From Bacteroidota bacterium (GTDB lineage Bacteria > Bacteroidota > Bacteroidia > Palsa-965): a stretch of 64,000 nt of DNA. The position numbers and the translations under genes were made by a program. The notes under the pieces are model-generated. The model was not told where the DNA came from and made no database searches. It saw only the letters and a list, made by a program, of their open reading frames with translations. The DNA is taken from assembly GCA_016194975.1 (NCBI GenBank), contig JACQAM010000026.1:62001-126000 (forward strand), read 5' to 3'. Below are positions 1 through 9,398 of this stretch, one piece after another (the stretch's first letter is position 1; every line of letters starts with the position of its first letter).

Positions 1-817
1 AGAAATAAAAGCTGAAAAAGAAAAAGCAACTGAAAAAAATATTCCTGTTGAAAAAAATCCATCAGCTGCTGACGAGATCAATACGCTGCTTTACGTGCTC
101 GTTGAACCGGGCGAGAGTGAAGATATAGGAACCACGACGGATGAAATTGCGGAACCAGATACTTCGTGGGAAATAAAAACGCTGGATACTATTGCGGAAG
201 AAAGTGAAAAAGATAATCCCATCCCGCAGGATCCTGTTCAACAGGAAATAATCCGCGAAGCCATTACCTCTTCTATCGAACTCGAAGTGGATGATTCACT
301 TCCTTCACTCGAAGAAATTACAGGGAAAAGTAAAACCATTGATGAGGACGCAGAAGAGATTCCGGTTTTCGTACATAAAAAGAAAACTCCTTTCATTATT
401 CCATCTGAAAAAAATGCGGAGAAGCCGCCCGTGAACGAAGAAAAGAAAGAAGAGGAAATTTTGCCTGCCGGTGAATTCACTTTCGGCAACTGGCTTCACC
501 AGTTGAATGCAGAAAAAATTTCTGTCCCCGAAGAAAAAACAGCGGAACACGATGAGCAACTCATTGAGAAATTCATTCAGAACCAGCCCAAAATAAAAGC
601 GAAGAAAAATGAGTTTTATAACCCGGTGAATTATGCAAGGAAAAGTGTGCAGGACAGCGATGAATTCCTTACCGAGACCCTCGCGCGCATCTATGCGAAA
701 CAGGGGAACATTCCTAAAGCCATCAGGGCTTACCAGAAGCTGAGTTTGAAATATCCGGAAAAAACCGTTTACTTTGCAGCCCTTATTGAAGAACTGAAAC
801 GAACACCATCACCATAA
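1..817 (+). CDS. TPR-type protein, C-terminal part (5' end outside window)
   Basis: The reading frame is open from base 2, so the gene starts before the window; the GTG at 95 is only an internal codon. The visible 271 residues are mostly acidic and Lys/Glu-rich, low-complexity and probably disordered. The last 65 residues (from YNPVNYARKSVQ) form a helical pair with the pattern ARIYAKQGNIPKAIRAYQKL, followed by LKYPEKTVYFAALIEEL, which is a TPR-like unit. It ends 12 nt before secG, so the two are probably cotranscribed. A TPR protein before secG fits my recollection of Bacteroidota gene order. Its function is unknown; it may be a scaffold. Confidence 0.8.
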   Translation, partial: EIKAEKEKATEKNIPVEKNPSAADEINTLLYVLVEPGESEDIGTTTDEIAEPDTSWEIKTLDTIAEESEKDNPIPQDPVQQEIIREAITSSIELEVDDSLPSLEEITGKSKTIDEDAEEIPVFVHKKKTPFIIPSEKNAEKPPVNEEKKEEEILPAGEFTFGNWLHQLNAEKISVPEEKTAEHDEQLIEKFIQNQPKIKAKKNEFYNPVNYARKSVQDSDEFLTETLARIYAKQGNIPKAIRAYQKLSLKYPEKTVYFAALIEELKRTPSP

Positions 818-829
818 ATCTTTTTTAAA

Positions 830-1213
830 ATGGATGCCGTCATTAGTGTACTGATTATTCTCTGTTGCATCATGCTCGTGCTTGCTGTACTGATCCAGAA
901 TCCGAAAGGCGGCGGGCTTGCTGCAGGATTCACTGCCGGATCGCAGGTAATGGGCGTTCGGCGCACTGCAGATTTTCTTGAAAAAGCAAGCTGGTATCTC
1001 GCTATTTTCCTTTTTGTACTCAGCGTTTACTCAACAGTTCGGTTGAAAAAAGCAGCGAGTGGCGGAAACAACGTCAATGAAACTTCAACCACAAAAGACC
1101 GCGCCGGTGATTTCGACAATATGAATAAAGGCGGCGGCGCTACTGCAAATCCATTCGGTGGCGGTAACGGCGGTGCAGCTAAACCGGTTGCAAAACCAGG
1201 AGGAGGAAAATAA
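830..1213 (+). CDS. secG: Preprotein translocase subunit SecG
   Basis: SecG is the small accessory subunit of the SecYEG channel in the inner membrane. The 127-residue product has the expected two membrane segments (about residues 2-21 and 56-75), separated by the conserved loop QNPKGGGLAAGF and the GVRRTADFLEKASW stretch. The C-terminal tail from about residue 82 is rich in Gly and Asn (GGGATANPFGGGNGG), an extension seen in Bacteroidota SecG and not needed for the fold. ATG at 830 lies 12 nt after the preceding stop. The identification is secure. Confidence 0.95.
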   Translation: MDAVISVLIILCCIMLVLAVLIQNPKGGGLAAGFTAGSQVMGVRRTADFLEKASWYLAIFLFVLSVYSTVRLKKAASGGNNVNETSTTKDRAGDFDNMNKGGGATANPFGGGNGGAAKPVAKPGGGK

Positions 1214-1226
1214 AATTTTAAAATTT

Positions 1227-1262
1227 AAAATGTCAGGATGTCATTTCCGGCATTTTCTTTTT
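1227..1262 (+). terminator. Probable Rho-independent terminator after secG
   Basis: AAAATGTC at 1227-1234 pairs with GGCATTTT at 1249-1256 (one T-G pair), loop of 14 nt, followed by a run of T on the plus strand. It lies just after the secG stop. The stem is AU-rich, so its strength is uncertain. Confidence 0.45.
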
Positions 1263-1395
1263 TAATACTTCTGAAATTTTGTCTTTGTTCGAATGATTTT
1301 TTTTCAATGGCATAATTTTCGTTCAACCAGATTCGCTGATCGGAAAAATTCCTTTCACATTCAATTCATGTCAAACCAATAAACACGAAGTAAAA

Positions 1396-1674
1396 ATGGC
1401 TAACCCGAAGATCAAACCTTTGGCCGACCGCGTGGTCGTAGAAGCTGCTGCCGCTGAAGAAAAAACTGCCGGCGGAATTATCATTCCCGATACTGCAAAA
1501 GAAAAACCGCAACGCGGAAAAATTGTTGCAGTAGGAAACGGAAAAAAAGATGAACCCATGACCGTTAAGGTCGGTGATTCTGTTCTCTATGGAAAATATT
1601 CCGGAACAGAAGTACAGATCGATGGTAAGGATTATCTCATTATGCGCGAATCAGACATATTCGCCGTCATTTAA
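1396..1674 (+). CDS. groES: Co-chaperonin GroES (10 kDa)
   Basis: GroES forms the heptameric lid of the GroEL folding chamber in the cytoplasm. The 92-residue length is typical. Visible hallmarks are [33 protein letters not shown], which contains the mobile loop (TAGGIIIPD), then [25 protein letters not shown] and the terminal [14 protein letters not shown]. It is followed by groEL after 32 nt, so this is the usual groESL operon. I see no CIRCE inverted repeat upstream; the 180-nt gap after secG probably holds the promoter, but no clear -7 box could be fixed. Confidence 0.97.
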   Translation: MANPKIKPLADRVVVEAAAAEEKTAGGIIIPDTAKEKPQRGKIVAVGNGKKDEPMTVKVGDSVLYGKYSGTEVQIDGKDYLIMRESDIFAVI

Positions 1675-1703
1675 TTTCACACACAATTCTAAAAACACTT
1701 TGA

Positions 1704-3335
<1,632 letters not shown>

Positions 3336-3358
3336 GGAAATTCTGAAAATCAAATTTC

Positions 3359-3398
3359 AAATCCCAAAGTCATTTAACCGGCTTTGGGATTTGTTTTT
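3359..3398 (+). terminator. Rho-independent terminator of groESL
   Basis: AAATCCCAAAG at 3359-3369 is a perfect inverted repeat of CTTTGGGATTT at 3382-3392, loop of 12 nt, followed by GTTTTTTC. It sits 23 nt after the groEL stop. Confidence 0.85.
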
Positions 3399-3424
3399 TC
3401 GATTTTTTTCGATTTTTTTCCTGC

Positions 3425-3432
3425 TATCTTTG
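3425..3432 (+). promoter_or_regulatory. Bacteroidota -7 box (TATCTTTG), leaderless
   Basis: An exact match to TAnnTTTG ends 4 nt before the ATG at 3437. At that distance transcription would start at or next to the start codon. Confidence 0.6.
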
Positions 3433-3436
3433 ATTC

Positions 3437-3631
3437 ATGTCGAAGATGAGAAAAATAGCACTGATCGGAATTGCATCGGCCGCAGCACTCACCGTGGTCG
3501 CTGTTATTTTCGGTTATCCTCCGGCAGTGGCAGGCGTGCACGCTTTACCTTTCTGCCTGTTGTTGCTCCTCGACAGCTCCAGGAACAGGAAAAAAAATTC
3601 AGGAAACGAAAACACATCTGCGCAATCCTAA
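3437..3631 (+). CDS. Small hydrophobic protein, unknown function
   Basis: A 64-residue product that I do not recognise. It has two hydrophobic stretches (about residues 6-24 and 30-45) and a polar, basic tail (SSRNRKKNSGNENTSAQS), so a small inner-membrane protein is likely. Support for a real gene is the perfect -7 box 4 nt upstream of the ATG and the short 10-nt gap to the next gene in the same direction. It could still be a chance frame, since its length is modest. Confidence 0.5.
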   Translation: MSKMRKIALIGIASAAALTVVAVIFGYPPAVAGVHALPFCLLLLLDSSRNRKKNSGNENTSAQS

Positions 3632-3641
3632 ATAATCACCC

Positions 3642-3953
3642 ATGAAAATTTACGCCATTGATAAGATCCTTCCTTCCGCTACTGAAGAAAATATCCGTGG
3701 CGTGGTGGTGAAGGAAGCACTTCACATCTGGATGCTTTATGCAAAAGATCTCGTGCGCGAAGTTTATTTCCGAAAAGACCGCCCGGGCGTGATGCTTGTT
3801 CTTGAATGCGAAAATGCAACAGAAGCCAAGAGAATCCTTTCTACTTTTCCAATGGTAAAAGCAGGTGTCATTGATTTCGAAATTATTCCCGTCGGACATT
3901 TTGTTCCGTTCGGTACCCTGCTCGACCAGGAACTTCTCAAGAATTACCAGTGA
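3642..3953 (+). CDS. Muconolactone-isomerase-like / dimeric alpha-beta barrel protein
   Basis: A 103-residue cytoplasmic protein. The pattern ALHIWMLYAKDLVREVYFRKDRPGVML, then ECENATEAKRILSTFPMV and IDFEIIPVGHFVPF, fits the small ferredoxin-like dimeric fold of muconolactone isomerase and YCII-type proteins: a strand, a helix of the form NATEAKRILSTFP, and a closing strand that ends in a Pro-rich segment. There is no aromatic-degradation gene nearby, so isomerase activity cannot be assumed. It follows the small membrane protein by 10 nt and probably shares its promoter. Confidence 0.65.
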   Translation: MKIYAIDKILPSATEENIRGVVVKEALHIWMLYAKDLVREVYFRKDRPGVMLVLECENATEAKRILSTFPMVKAGVIDFEIIPVGHFVPFGTLLDQELLKNYQ

Positions 3954-4045
3954 TCTGAACATTTCCTTGTGATTAATTTCGCGCAGGGAATTTTCAGGAA
4001 TCACCGGAAAGAGTTATTTTTATTACACCAACCAAAACCGACCAC

Positions 4046-4639
4046 ATGAAAAAAATCTACTTTCTTTTTTCGCTTCTCTCGATCGGATTCTTCGTCCGCT
4101 CGAATGCCCAGTGCACCATCACTTCCGGACCAACTGTTACTCCGAATGGTTTATCCATTTCTGTTACGGGTACCGGAACCGGAGCCGCAATTCCACAATA
4201 CGTTTACGATTGGGGTGATGCAACAAGTCCGGGAACAAGTCAGACTTCTACGCATACCTACGCAAGCGCCGGAACATACGCACTCTGTATGTACTACGTG
4301 GATGTGTCGAACTCCAGTTGTGTCGATACTAACTGCACTTCAGTCACTGTTACTGCAACCGGCATCAACACAGCCGACGCGATCAGCCGGTCATTCAAAT
4401 GTGTTCCTAATCCTGTAAGTTCTTCTACACAGATCGATTATGCGCTTTCCATGAGCGCATCTGTGAACATACGCGTGTACGATGTACTCGGCAATGAAGT
4501 GGCTGTGCTCGAGAATGGAACTGTTGCTGCAGGACAGCACATCATCAACTGGAATACCGACGGACTTTCGAAAGGAGTTTATTTCATTCGAATGCAGGCG
4601 GGAGATATTTCTACGACGATCAAAGTGGTGAAACAATAA
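4046..4639 (+). CDS. Secreted PKD-domain protein with T9SS type A sorting domain
   Basis: A 197-residue protein with a signal peptide (MKKIYFLFSLLSIGFFVRSNAQ, cleavage after NAQ). Residues about 25-100 resemble a PKD-like Ig fold (VYDWGDATSPGTSQTSTHTYASAGTYALCMYYVD). Residues about 112-197 are a T9SS C-terminal domain: FKCVPNPVSSSTQIDYALS, VNIRVYDVLGNEV, AGQHIINWNTDGLSKGVYFIRM and the terminal IKVVKQ. It would cross the outer membrane by T9SS and be cell-surface attached or released. It is unusually small for this class, with only one Ig unit. A strong terminator follows. Confidence 0.88.
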   Translation: MKKIYFLFSLLSIGFFVRSNAQCTITSGPTVTPNGLSISVTGTGTGAAIPQYVYDWGDATSPGTSQTSTHTYASAGTYALCMYYVDVSNSSCVDTNCTSVTVTATGINTADAISRSFKCVPNPVSSSTQIDYALSMSASVNIRVYDVLGNEVAVLENGTVAAGQHIINWNTDGLSKGVYFIRMQAGDISTTIKVVKQ

Positions 4640-4660
4640 AATATTTTTTTTCAATAAAAT

Positions 4661-4690
4661 AAAAGCCGGTCAGATCTGATCGGCTTTTTT
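4661..4690 (+). terminator. Rho-independent terminator after T9SS cargo gene
   Basis: AAAAGCCG at 4661-4668 pairs with CGGCTTTT at 4681-4688; the enclosed GTCAGATCTGAT is nearly palindromic too, giving an almost perfect 26-nt hairpin. A T-run follows on the plus strand. Confidence 0.85.
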
Positions 4691-4724
4691 TGTGAATGAA
4701 AAGATGAGGACGGAATTTTTTAGC

Positions 4725-4827
4725 CCGGATGCAGTGCTTTTACCCCGCCTGCTCTTTGTCTTTTCGATTTCGAAATTTTTCGGAACGCACCCTGACAAAG
4801 AGCAGGCGTGTAATGCGCTGCAGCCGG
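4725..4827. other. Long imperfect hairpin, possible structured RNA or small repeat element
   Basis: A perfect 15-bp inverted repeat (4746-4760 with 4794-4808, arm CGCCTGCTCTTTGTC) is extended outwards by GC, a T-G pair, TGCAG/CTGCA and CCGG/CCGG, reaching 4725 and 4827. The loop is 33 nt. No T-run follows on either strand, so it is not a simple terminator. It lies in the gene-free stretch 4640-5044. It may be a non-coding RNA or a palindromic repeat; the strand is not known. Confidence 0.5.
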
Positions 4828-4918
4828 ACAGGAGAAAATAAGAAGTGATGCAGCCGCCGCTCCTGAACAAGATTGTGCTATAATACAACCTTGAAAAATG
4901 GACCGTTTCTCTTCCCTT

Positions 4919-4952
4919 CCGCGTGTAGGCGTACACGCACACCTGCACGCGG
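4919..4952. other. Second hairpin with two alternative pairings
   Basis: CCGCGTG at 4919-4925 pairs with CACGCGG at 4946-4952. Alternatively GCGTGTA at 4921-4927 pairs with TACACGC at 4932-4938. The two foldings are mutually exclusive, which is a pattern seen in regulatory RNAs, but chance is not excluded. Confidence 0.35.
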
Positions 4953-4961
4953 AGAAAAAAG

Positions 4962-4989
4962 AAAACCCGGTCACACACTACCGGGTTTT
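4962..4989 (-). terminator. Rho-independent terminator for the minus-strand YqeY/dcw end
   Basis: AAAACCCGGT (4962-4971) and ACCGGGTTTT (4980-4989) form a 10-bp stem with an 8-nt loop. Read on the minus strand it is followed by a T-rich run (CTTTTTTC), so it fits termination of the gene ending at 5045. Confidence 0.75.
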
Positions 4990-5044
4990 CAAACACACAA
5001 ACACAATTAAACAACACACTTAATCTTGCGCAGTCACCGTTTTA

Positions 5045-5494
5045 TTATTGCGGAGTTGCGAGCAGTTCTTTCACAATGGATGAGATCATTTTTCCATCGG
5101 CTTGTCCTGCGAATTTTTTTGTTGCTGCGCCCATTACTTTTCCCATATCTGCGGGCGATGATGCACCCACTTCTTTTATCAATTGAGCAAGTGCAGCCCG
5201 AAGATCTGCTTCGCTCATTTGTTTCGGTAAATATTGTTCGATGATCCCTGCCTGGAAAATTTCAACATCAGTGAGATCTTTCCTGTTCTGCTGATTATAA
5301 ATTTCTGCGGTCTCTCTCCTCTTCTTCACTTCTTTCTGCAGCGCTTTCATTGCTGCGTCTTCTGTTAATCCTTCCGGTGACGTTTTGAGAATAATGACCA
5401 CCGATTTGATCGCGCGCAATGCTTCGAGTTTTCCCTGCTCTTTAGCAAGCATTGCTGTTTTGATATCAGCATTTATTTTTTCTTCAATTCCCAT
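5045..5494 (-). CDS. GatB/YqeY domain protein
   Basis: A 149-residue helical protein of the YqeY family, related to the tail domain of the amidotransferase subunit GatB that binds tRNA. Typical features are the N-terminal EEKINADIKTAMLAKEQGKLEALRAIKSVV, the central KKRRETAEIYNQQNRKDLTDVEIFQAGIIEQYLPKQMSE and the C-terminal GKVMGAATKKFAGQADGKMISSIVKELL. The biochemical role of free-standing YqeY proteins is not settled. It lies downstream of ftsZ on the same strand, separated by about 100 nt with a probable terminator, so it may have its own transcript. Confidence 0.9.
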   Translation of the reverse strand: MGIEEKINADIKTAMLAKEQGKLEALRAIKSVVIILKTSPEGLTEDAAMKALQKEVKKRRETAEIYNQQNRKDLTDVEIFQAGIIEQYLPKQMSEADLRAALAQLIKEVGASSPADMGKVMGAATKKFAGQADGKMISSIVKELLATPQ

Positions 5495-5521
5495 CTTAAT
5501 AAAATCTCAAACAAAAAATCT

Positions 5522-5570
5522 CAAATCTCAAAAAAACTTATTCCGAAACGTATTCTCTATTTGGGATTTG
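5522..5570 (-). terminator. Probable terminator after ftsZ
   Basis: On the minus strand CAAATCCCAAA (5570-5560) pairs with TTTGAGATTTG (5532-5522) with one G-T pair, and T-rich sequence follows. It lies 23 nt past the ftsZ stop. The loop of 27 nt is long. Confidence 0.5.
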
Positions 5571-5592
5571 TTTTTTTCTTTTTGTTTTTTAT

Positions 5593-7995
5593 TTAGTCAA
5601 CGTTATCGTGCAGGAAAGAATTATTCGGGCGGATCTCGATCTTTTTATCTTCGTTCTCCGTCAGTGTAAAACGTGAGATCTGCGATTCAGATGAGTGCGG
5701 AACATTCTCGAGCGTGATGTTTCTGCGTTTGTAAGCCGGCTCCTTTTCCATTTCATTGAGCGCTTGCGGAGTTTTCAGTTTCATGCTCAGTTCCTTCAAA
5801 CGCTGGATACGCTCCTGCGCTTTTTTCTCCTGCTCAATGATCTTGATGCGGCGTGCTTCTTCTTCCGCGTCGATGGTTTCCTGCGATGGAGTTTCAGCAA
5901 CCGGCTCTTCTTTTGTAATGAGCACCGGTTCATTCACTGAAGAAATTTCAGCAACAGGTTCACTCACTGAAGCGATCTCTTCCTGTTTTTCCATCACCAC
6001 TTCCGGTGTTTCAGTCGTTTCTGCCTGGATCTCCGGAACAACTTCCGTAGAAGCAGAAATATTATTTTCCGCGTCCGACTGTGTCATCCGGGCGGGCAAT
6101 TCTGCTGTTACTTCTTTTTCTGTTTCATTCACCAATGAAGAATCATTCCACACCGGCTCATTATTCCACTCCACCGCTTTTTCTTCGCCGGATGAATTGA
6201 GATTTGTGATCTCGAATTCAACCTCGGTATTCATAACAGGTTCTGGTTGCTCTTCGGCGGTTACTGTTTCTTCGCTGGTTGTGCTCAGCGTGAACTCCGG
6301 CATGGAAGAAATTTCTTCCGTAGTATTTTCGGGTGTTGTTGTTTCTGCAACGGGTTCAGAAGAAACTTCCGTAATGATCTCCGGTGTAGCTTCGCTTACA
6401 ACCACCTCTTCTGTTTTTTCTTCCTGCACTTCTGCAACAGGTTCGCTTGAAATTTCACTTACAGTCTCCGCAGTATTTGCAACAAGAAACGGTTCGAGCG
6501 GATTTGTCACTTCAGCAGAAACAGTTTCTGAAATAATTTCTTCCGTTGATTCTGATTTCAGGAATGGTTCAAGCGGGTTCGCTCTTTCTTCGGTTTTTTC
6601 TTCAACAATTTCTTCTGCTTTTATTTCAGGTTGCGGATCGGGCTGTTTGTGAATGAGAAATGGTTCGAGTGGATTTGCAAGTTCCACTTTCGGTTCTTCT
6701 TTTTTCTCTTCTACAATTTCCGGTTCTACCAGTGAACGTACAATTTTCTGTTCGGCAGTTTTGCGCGTGTACTCGTATCCTGCAGAATTATTCTGATTGA
6801 ATCCTGTAGCAATGATGGTCACATTCACCGCATCTCCATAGGAAGGTTCTACTCCGTAACCTTTGATGATCTCTGCTGTTTGCCCGGCTGCTTCCTGTAT
6901 GTAATCGGTGATCTCCCCGAGTTCATCCATCGTGATCTCATTCGCACCGGAGATGATGTTGAGCAGTACATAGCGCGCACCGATGATGTTGTTATCATTG
7001 AGCAGCGGAGAATTAAGCGAAGTTTCAACTGCACGTATAGCGCGATTCTCGCCCGACGCCATTGCAGATCCCATGATAGCCACTCCACTGTTCTTCATCA
7101 CGGTGCATACATCTGCAAAATCAACATTGATCTGCTGCGTGAGACTGATGACTTCCGCAATACTTTTTGCAGCTATCGTCAACACATCGTCTGCATGGGA
7201 GAATGCATCGCTGAGTTTCAGATTACCATACATCTCACGCAATTTATCATTGCAGATCACAAGCAGCGTATCCACATTCTGCTTGAGTTGTTCTATTCCG
7301 TCTTCCGCTTGTGCGCGGCGTTTTTTTCCTTCAAACAGAAATGGAACCGTAACAATTGCCACTGTAAGAATTCCCATTTCCTTCGCAATTCCCGCAATGA
7401 TGGGAGCAGCCCCTGTTCCTGTTCCACCTCCCATTCCCGCTGTGATGAAAACCATTTTTGTATTGTTCGCAAGAATCGTGCGTATGTCTTCGATATTTTC
7501 GATCGCAGCATTTCTTCCGACTTCCGGAATGGATCCAGCGCCACGCCCTTCGGTGAGTGTAGTACCAAGCACGACTTTGAACGGAACAGGGCTCATGTCG
7601 AGCGCCTGCTTGTCGGTATTGCAGACAACAAAGTCGACACCTTTTATTCCTGCGCGGTACATGTGGTTGACCGCGTTGCTGCCGCCGCCGCCTACGCCGA
7701 TCACCTTGATGATCGAGGATTGTTCTGGAAGATCGAATTTCATGTTTTCTTTCGTGTTAGTCCGATCAGATTCGCCGGAGTTAGTGAGAGCTGGGGTTGT
7801 GTTCAAATTATTTTTTATTTCTGAATTTTCTTTTTGTGCGTTTTCTGTTTGTGCATTTTCTCCGAAAGCAAGTGGTTCTTCACTCACAAACGTTTCTTCC
7901 GTCTCTTCCCACCGATCCGAAGGCGTTTCCTTGTTATGATCACCGGCGTGCCGATCATTTTCATTTGATTCATTGAACATCTTGTATTGGTCCAT
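5593..7995 (-). CDS. ftsZ: Cell division protein FtsZ, unusually long
   Basis: FtsZ is the tubulin-like GTPase that forms the division ring. The GTPase core begins at about residue 85 (MKFDLPEQSSIIKVIGVGGGGSNAVNHM) and contains the tubulin signature GGGTGTGAAP. It is followed by a very long Glu/Val/Thr-rich linker (about residues 400-725) that holds the motif NPLEPFL three times. The conserved end follows: RIQRLKELSMKLKTP, EPAYKRRNITLENV and the final LHDNVD. With 800 residues it is much longer than most FtsZ. The first 84 residues are acidic and unlike the family; either the start is ATG at 7995 (chosen because the frame is open and of similar composition) or ATG at 7743. The linker also contains a dispersed palindrome at 6072-6098. 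Last gene of the dcw cluster. Confidence 0.95.
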   Translation of the reverse strand: MDQYKMFNESNENDRHAGDHNKETPSDRWEETEETFVSEEPLAFGENAQTENAQKENSEIKNNLNTTPALTNSGESDRTNTKENMKFDLPEQSSIIKVIGVGGGGSNAVNHMYRAGIKGVDFVVCNTDKQALDMSPVPFKVVLGTTLTEGRGAGSIPEVGRNAAIENIEDIRTILANNTKMVFITAGMGGGTGTGAAPIIAGIAKEMGILTVAIVTVPFLFEGKKRRAQAEDGIEQLKQNVDTLLVICNDKLREMYGNLKLSDAFSHADDVLTIAAKSIAEVISLTQQINVDFADVCTVMKNSGVAIMGSAMASGENRAIRAVETSLNSPLLNDNNIIGARYVLLNIISGANEITMDELGEITDYIQEAAGQTAEIIKGYGVEPSYGDAVNVTIIATGFNQNNSAGYEYTRKTAEQKIVRSLVEPEIVEEKKEEPKVELANPLEPFLIHKQPDPQPEIKAEEIVEEKTEERANPLEPFLKSESTEEIISETVSAEVTNPLEPFLVANTAETVSEISSEPVAEVQEEKTEEVVVSEATPEIITEVSSEPVAETTTPENTTEEISSMPEFTLSTTSEETVTAEEQPEPVMNTEVEFEITNLNSSGEEKAVEWNNEPVWNDSSLVNETEKEVTAELPARMTQSDAENNISASTEVVPEIQAETTETPEVVMEKQEEIASVSEPVAEISSVNEPVLITKEEPVAETPSQETIDAEEEARRIKIIEQEKKAQERIQRLKELSMKLKTPQALNEMEKEPAYKRRNITLENVPHSSESQISRFTLTENEDKKIEIRPNNSFLHDNVD
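6072..6098 (-). repeat. 27-bp GC-rich palindromic element inside ftsZ linker
   Basis: 24 of 27 positions match the segment at 34705-34731 inside an SDR gene. Both copies can form the same hairpin (arm CGTCCG with CGGGCG here, CCGCCCG with CGGGCGG there). It codes for LPARMTQSD in FtsZ. Confidence 0.6.
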
Positions 7996-8102
7996 TGATT
8001 TGCACGGATAAAAAATCGTTGAAAATTAGTTTACCGAGAAAAAAGCCGGACGTAACACACGCATAACTTACTAACGTGTAATTGTTCATTTCAGCATTTT
8101 TT

Positions 8103-9389
8103 TCAATGTGAATTATCATCTTCAAACCACTGTTTTCCCTTCGAGAAAATCTGGTCAAACCAATTGCCTTTCGTTTTCTGCGAATGATTCTGCACTTTAT
8201 TTGTTTTTGCTTCCGCAGCTTTTTGTTTCTGGTGTTTCAATAATCCGCGAAGCACTAATCCTACCCCTGTTGCGTAAGTAGGGCTCGTAATCTCTTCTGA
8301 ACTTGCACCGAGATGTTCATTTGGAAAACCAACGCGCGTATCCATTCCTGTTACGTATTCGATGAGTTGTGTAATGTGTTTCAACTGGCTTCCTCCACCG
8401 GTGACCACGATACCAGCGATGAGTTTTTTCTCAAACCCGGAATTTTTTATTTCATAGTACACGTGTTCGATGATCTCTTCCATGCGCGCCTGGATGATGT
8501 GTGCGAGATTCTTCACTGAAATTTCTTTGTGCGGGCGCCCGCGCAAACCGGGAATGGATACAATTTCATTTTCCTGATTCTCGCTCGCAAGCGCCGATCC
8601 GAATTTTATTTTCAGCAACTCTGCCTGCGTTTTTATAATGCTGCATCCTTCTTTGATGTCTTCCGTGATAATATTTCCACCGAATGGAATTACGGCAGTG
8701 TGGCGGATAATGCCATCGTGAAAAACTGCAACATCAGTTGTTCCGCCACCGATATCCACGAGCACCACACCTGCTTCTTTTTCTTCTTCACTCAACACTG
8801 CATCGGCAGACGCGAGTGGTTCGAGTGTAAGATCGGCCACCTCGAGCCCGGCTTTCGCAACACATTTGTAAATATTTTTTGCTGCCGCAACCTGCCCGGT
8901 GATGATGTGAAAATTCGCTTCGAGCCGTGTGCCTGCCATCCCGATCGGATTTTTAATTCCCACTTCATTGTCCACGATATATTCCTGCGGAATAACGTGA
9001 ATGATCTCTTCGCCCGGTTGCATGGCGAGACGATACATGTCTTCGATGAGTTCGTCAATATCTTTTTGCGAAATTTCATCTTCAATGCTTCGGCGCGTTC
9101 GCATACCGCGATGCTGCAAAGATTTGATGTGCTGTCCGGCAATGCCGACATTCACGACTTTGATGTTGACGTTCGCTTTGTTGGAAGCTTCGTCCACCGC
9201 CTGCCTTATGGCGCGGACCGTTTCATCAATATTCAGAACAACACCGCGGGCAACACCGAGTGATTCTGCTTTTCCAATACCGAGGATCTGGATCTTTCCG
9301 TGTTCGTTGCGACTGCCTACGAGAACGGCGATCTTGGTTGTACCTATATCAAGTCCAACGACGAGATCATTTAAATTTTCTGATGCCAT
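8103..9389 (-). CDS. ftsA: Cell division protein FtsA
   Basis: FtsA is the actin-like ATPase that tethers FtsZ filaments to the inner membrane. The 428-residue product shows VVGLDIGTTKIAVLVG at the N-terminus (phosphate 1), the SHS2 region with VNVGIAGQHIKS, VLVDIGGGTTDVAVF (phosphate 2) and the adenosine motif GIVVTGGGSQLKHI. The tail ends GNWFDQIFSKGKQWFEDDNSH, a plausible C-terminal amphipathic membrane helix. It sits between ftsQ (9 nt upstream) and ftsZ (107 nt downstream), the standard order. Confidence 0.97.
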   Translation of the reverse strand: MASENLNDLVVGLDIGTTKIAVLVGSRNEHGKIQILGIGKAESLGVARGVVLNIDETVRAIRQAVDEASNKANVNIKVVNVGIAGQHIKSLQHRGMRTRRSIEDEISQKDIDELIEDMYRLAMQPGEEIIHVIPQEYIVDNEVGIKNPIGMAGTRLEANFHIITGQVAAAKNIYKCVAKAGLEVADLTLEPLASADAVLSEEEKEAGVVLVDIGGGTTDVAVFHDGIIRHTAVIPFGGNIITEDIKEGCSIIKTQAELLKIKFGSALASENQENEIVSIPGLRGRPHKEISVKNLAHIIQARMEEIIEHVYYEIKNSGFEKKLIAGIVVTGGGSQLKHITQLIEYVTGMDTRVGFPNEHLGASSEEITSPTYATGVGLVLRGLLKHQKQKAAEAKTNKVQNHSQKTKGNWFDQIFSKGKQWFEDDNSH

Positions 9390-9398
9390 GATGAGAGT

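Noticed and set aside
1214-1395. CIRCE heat-shock operator before groES
   Set aside because: No TTAGCACTC-N9-GAGTGCTAA-type inverted repeat is present.
4670-5017. Minus-strand frame of 115 codons in the intergenic region
   Set aside because: It runs through the terminator and both hairpins, with Cys/Phe-rich composition and no supporting promoter or homology.
5756-7939. Long open frames on the plus strand antisense to ftsZ (up to 318 codons)
   Set aside because: They mirror the Glu/Val/Thr-rich codons of the ftsZ linker and core (giving Ser-rich translation). No start context or family pattern is visible.
8529-9263. Long plus-strand frame antisense to ftsA
   Set aside because: ftsA is intact with all its motifs; the antisense translation is His/Phe/Asn-rich and shows no domain pattern.
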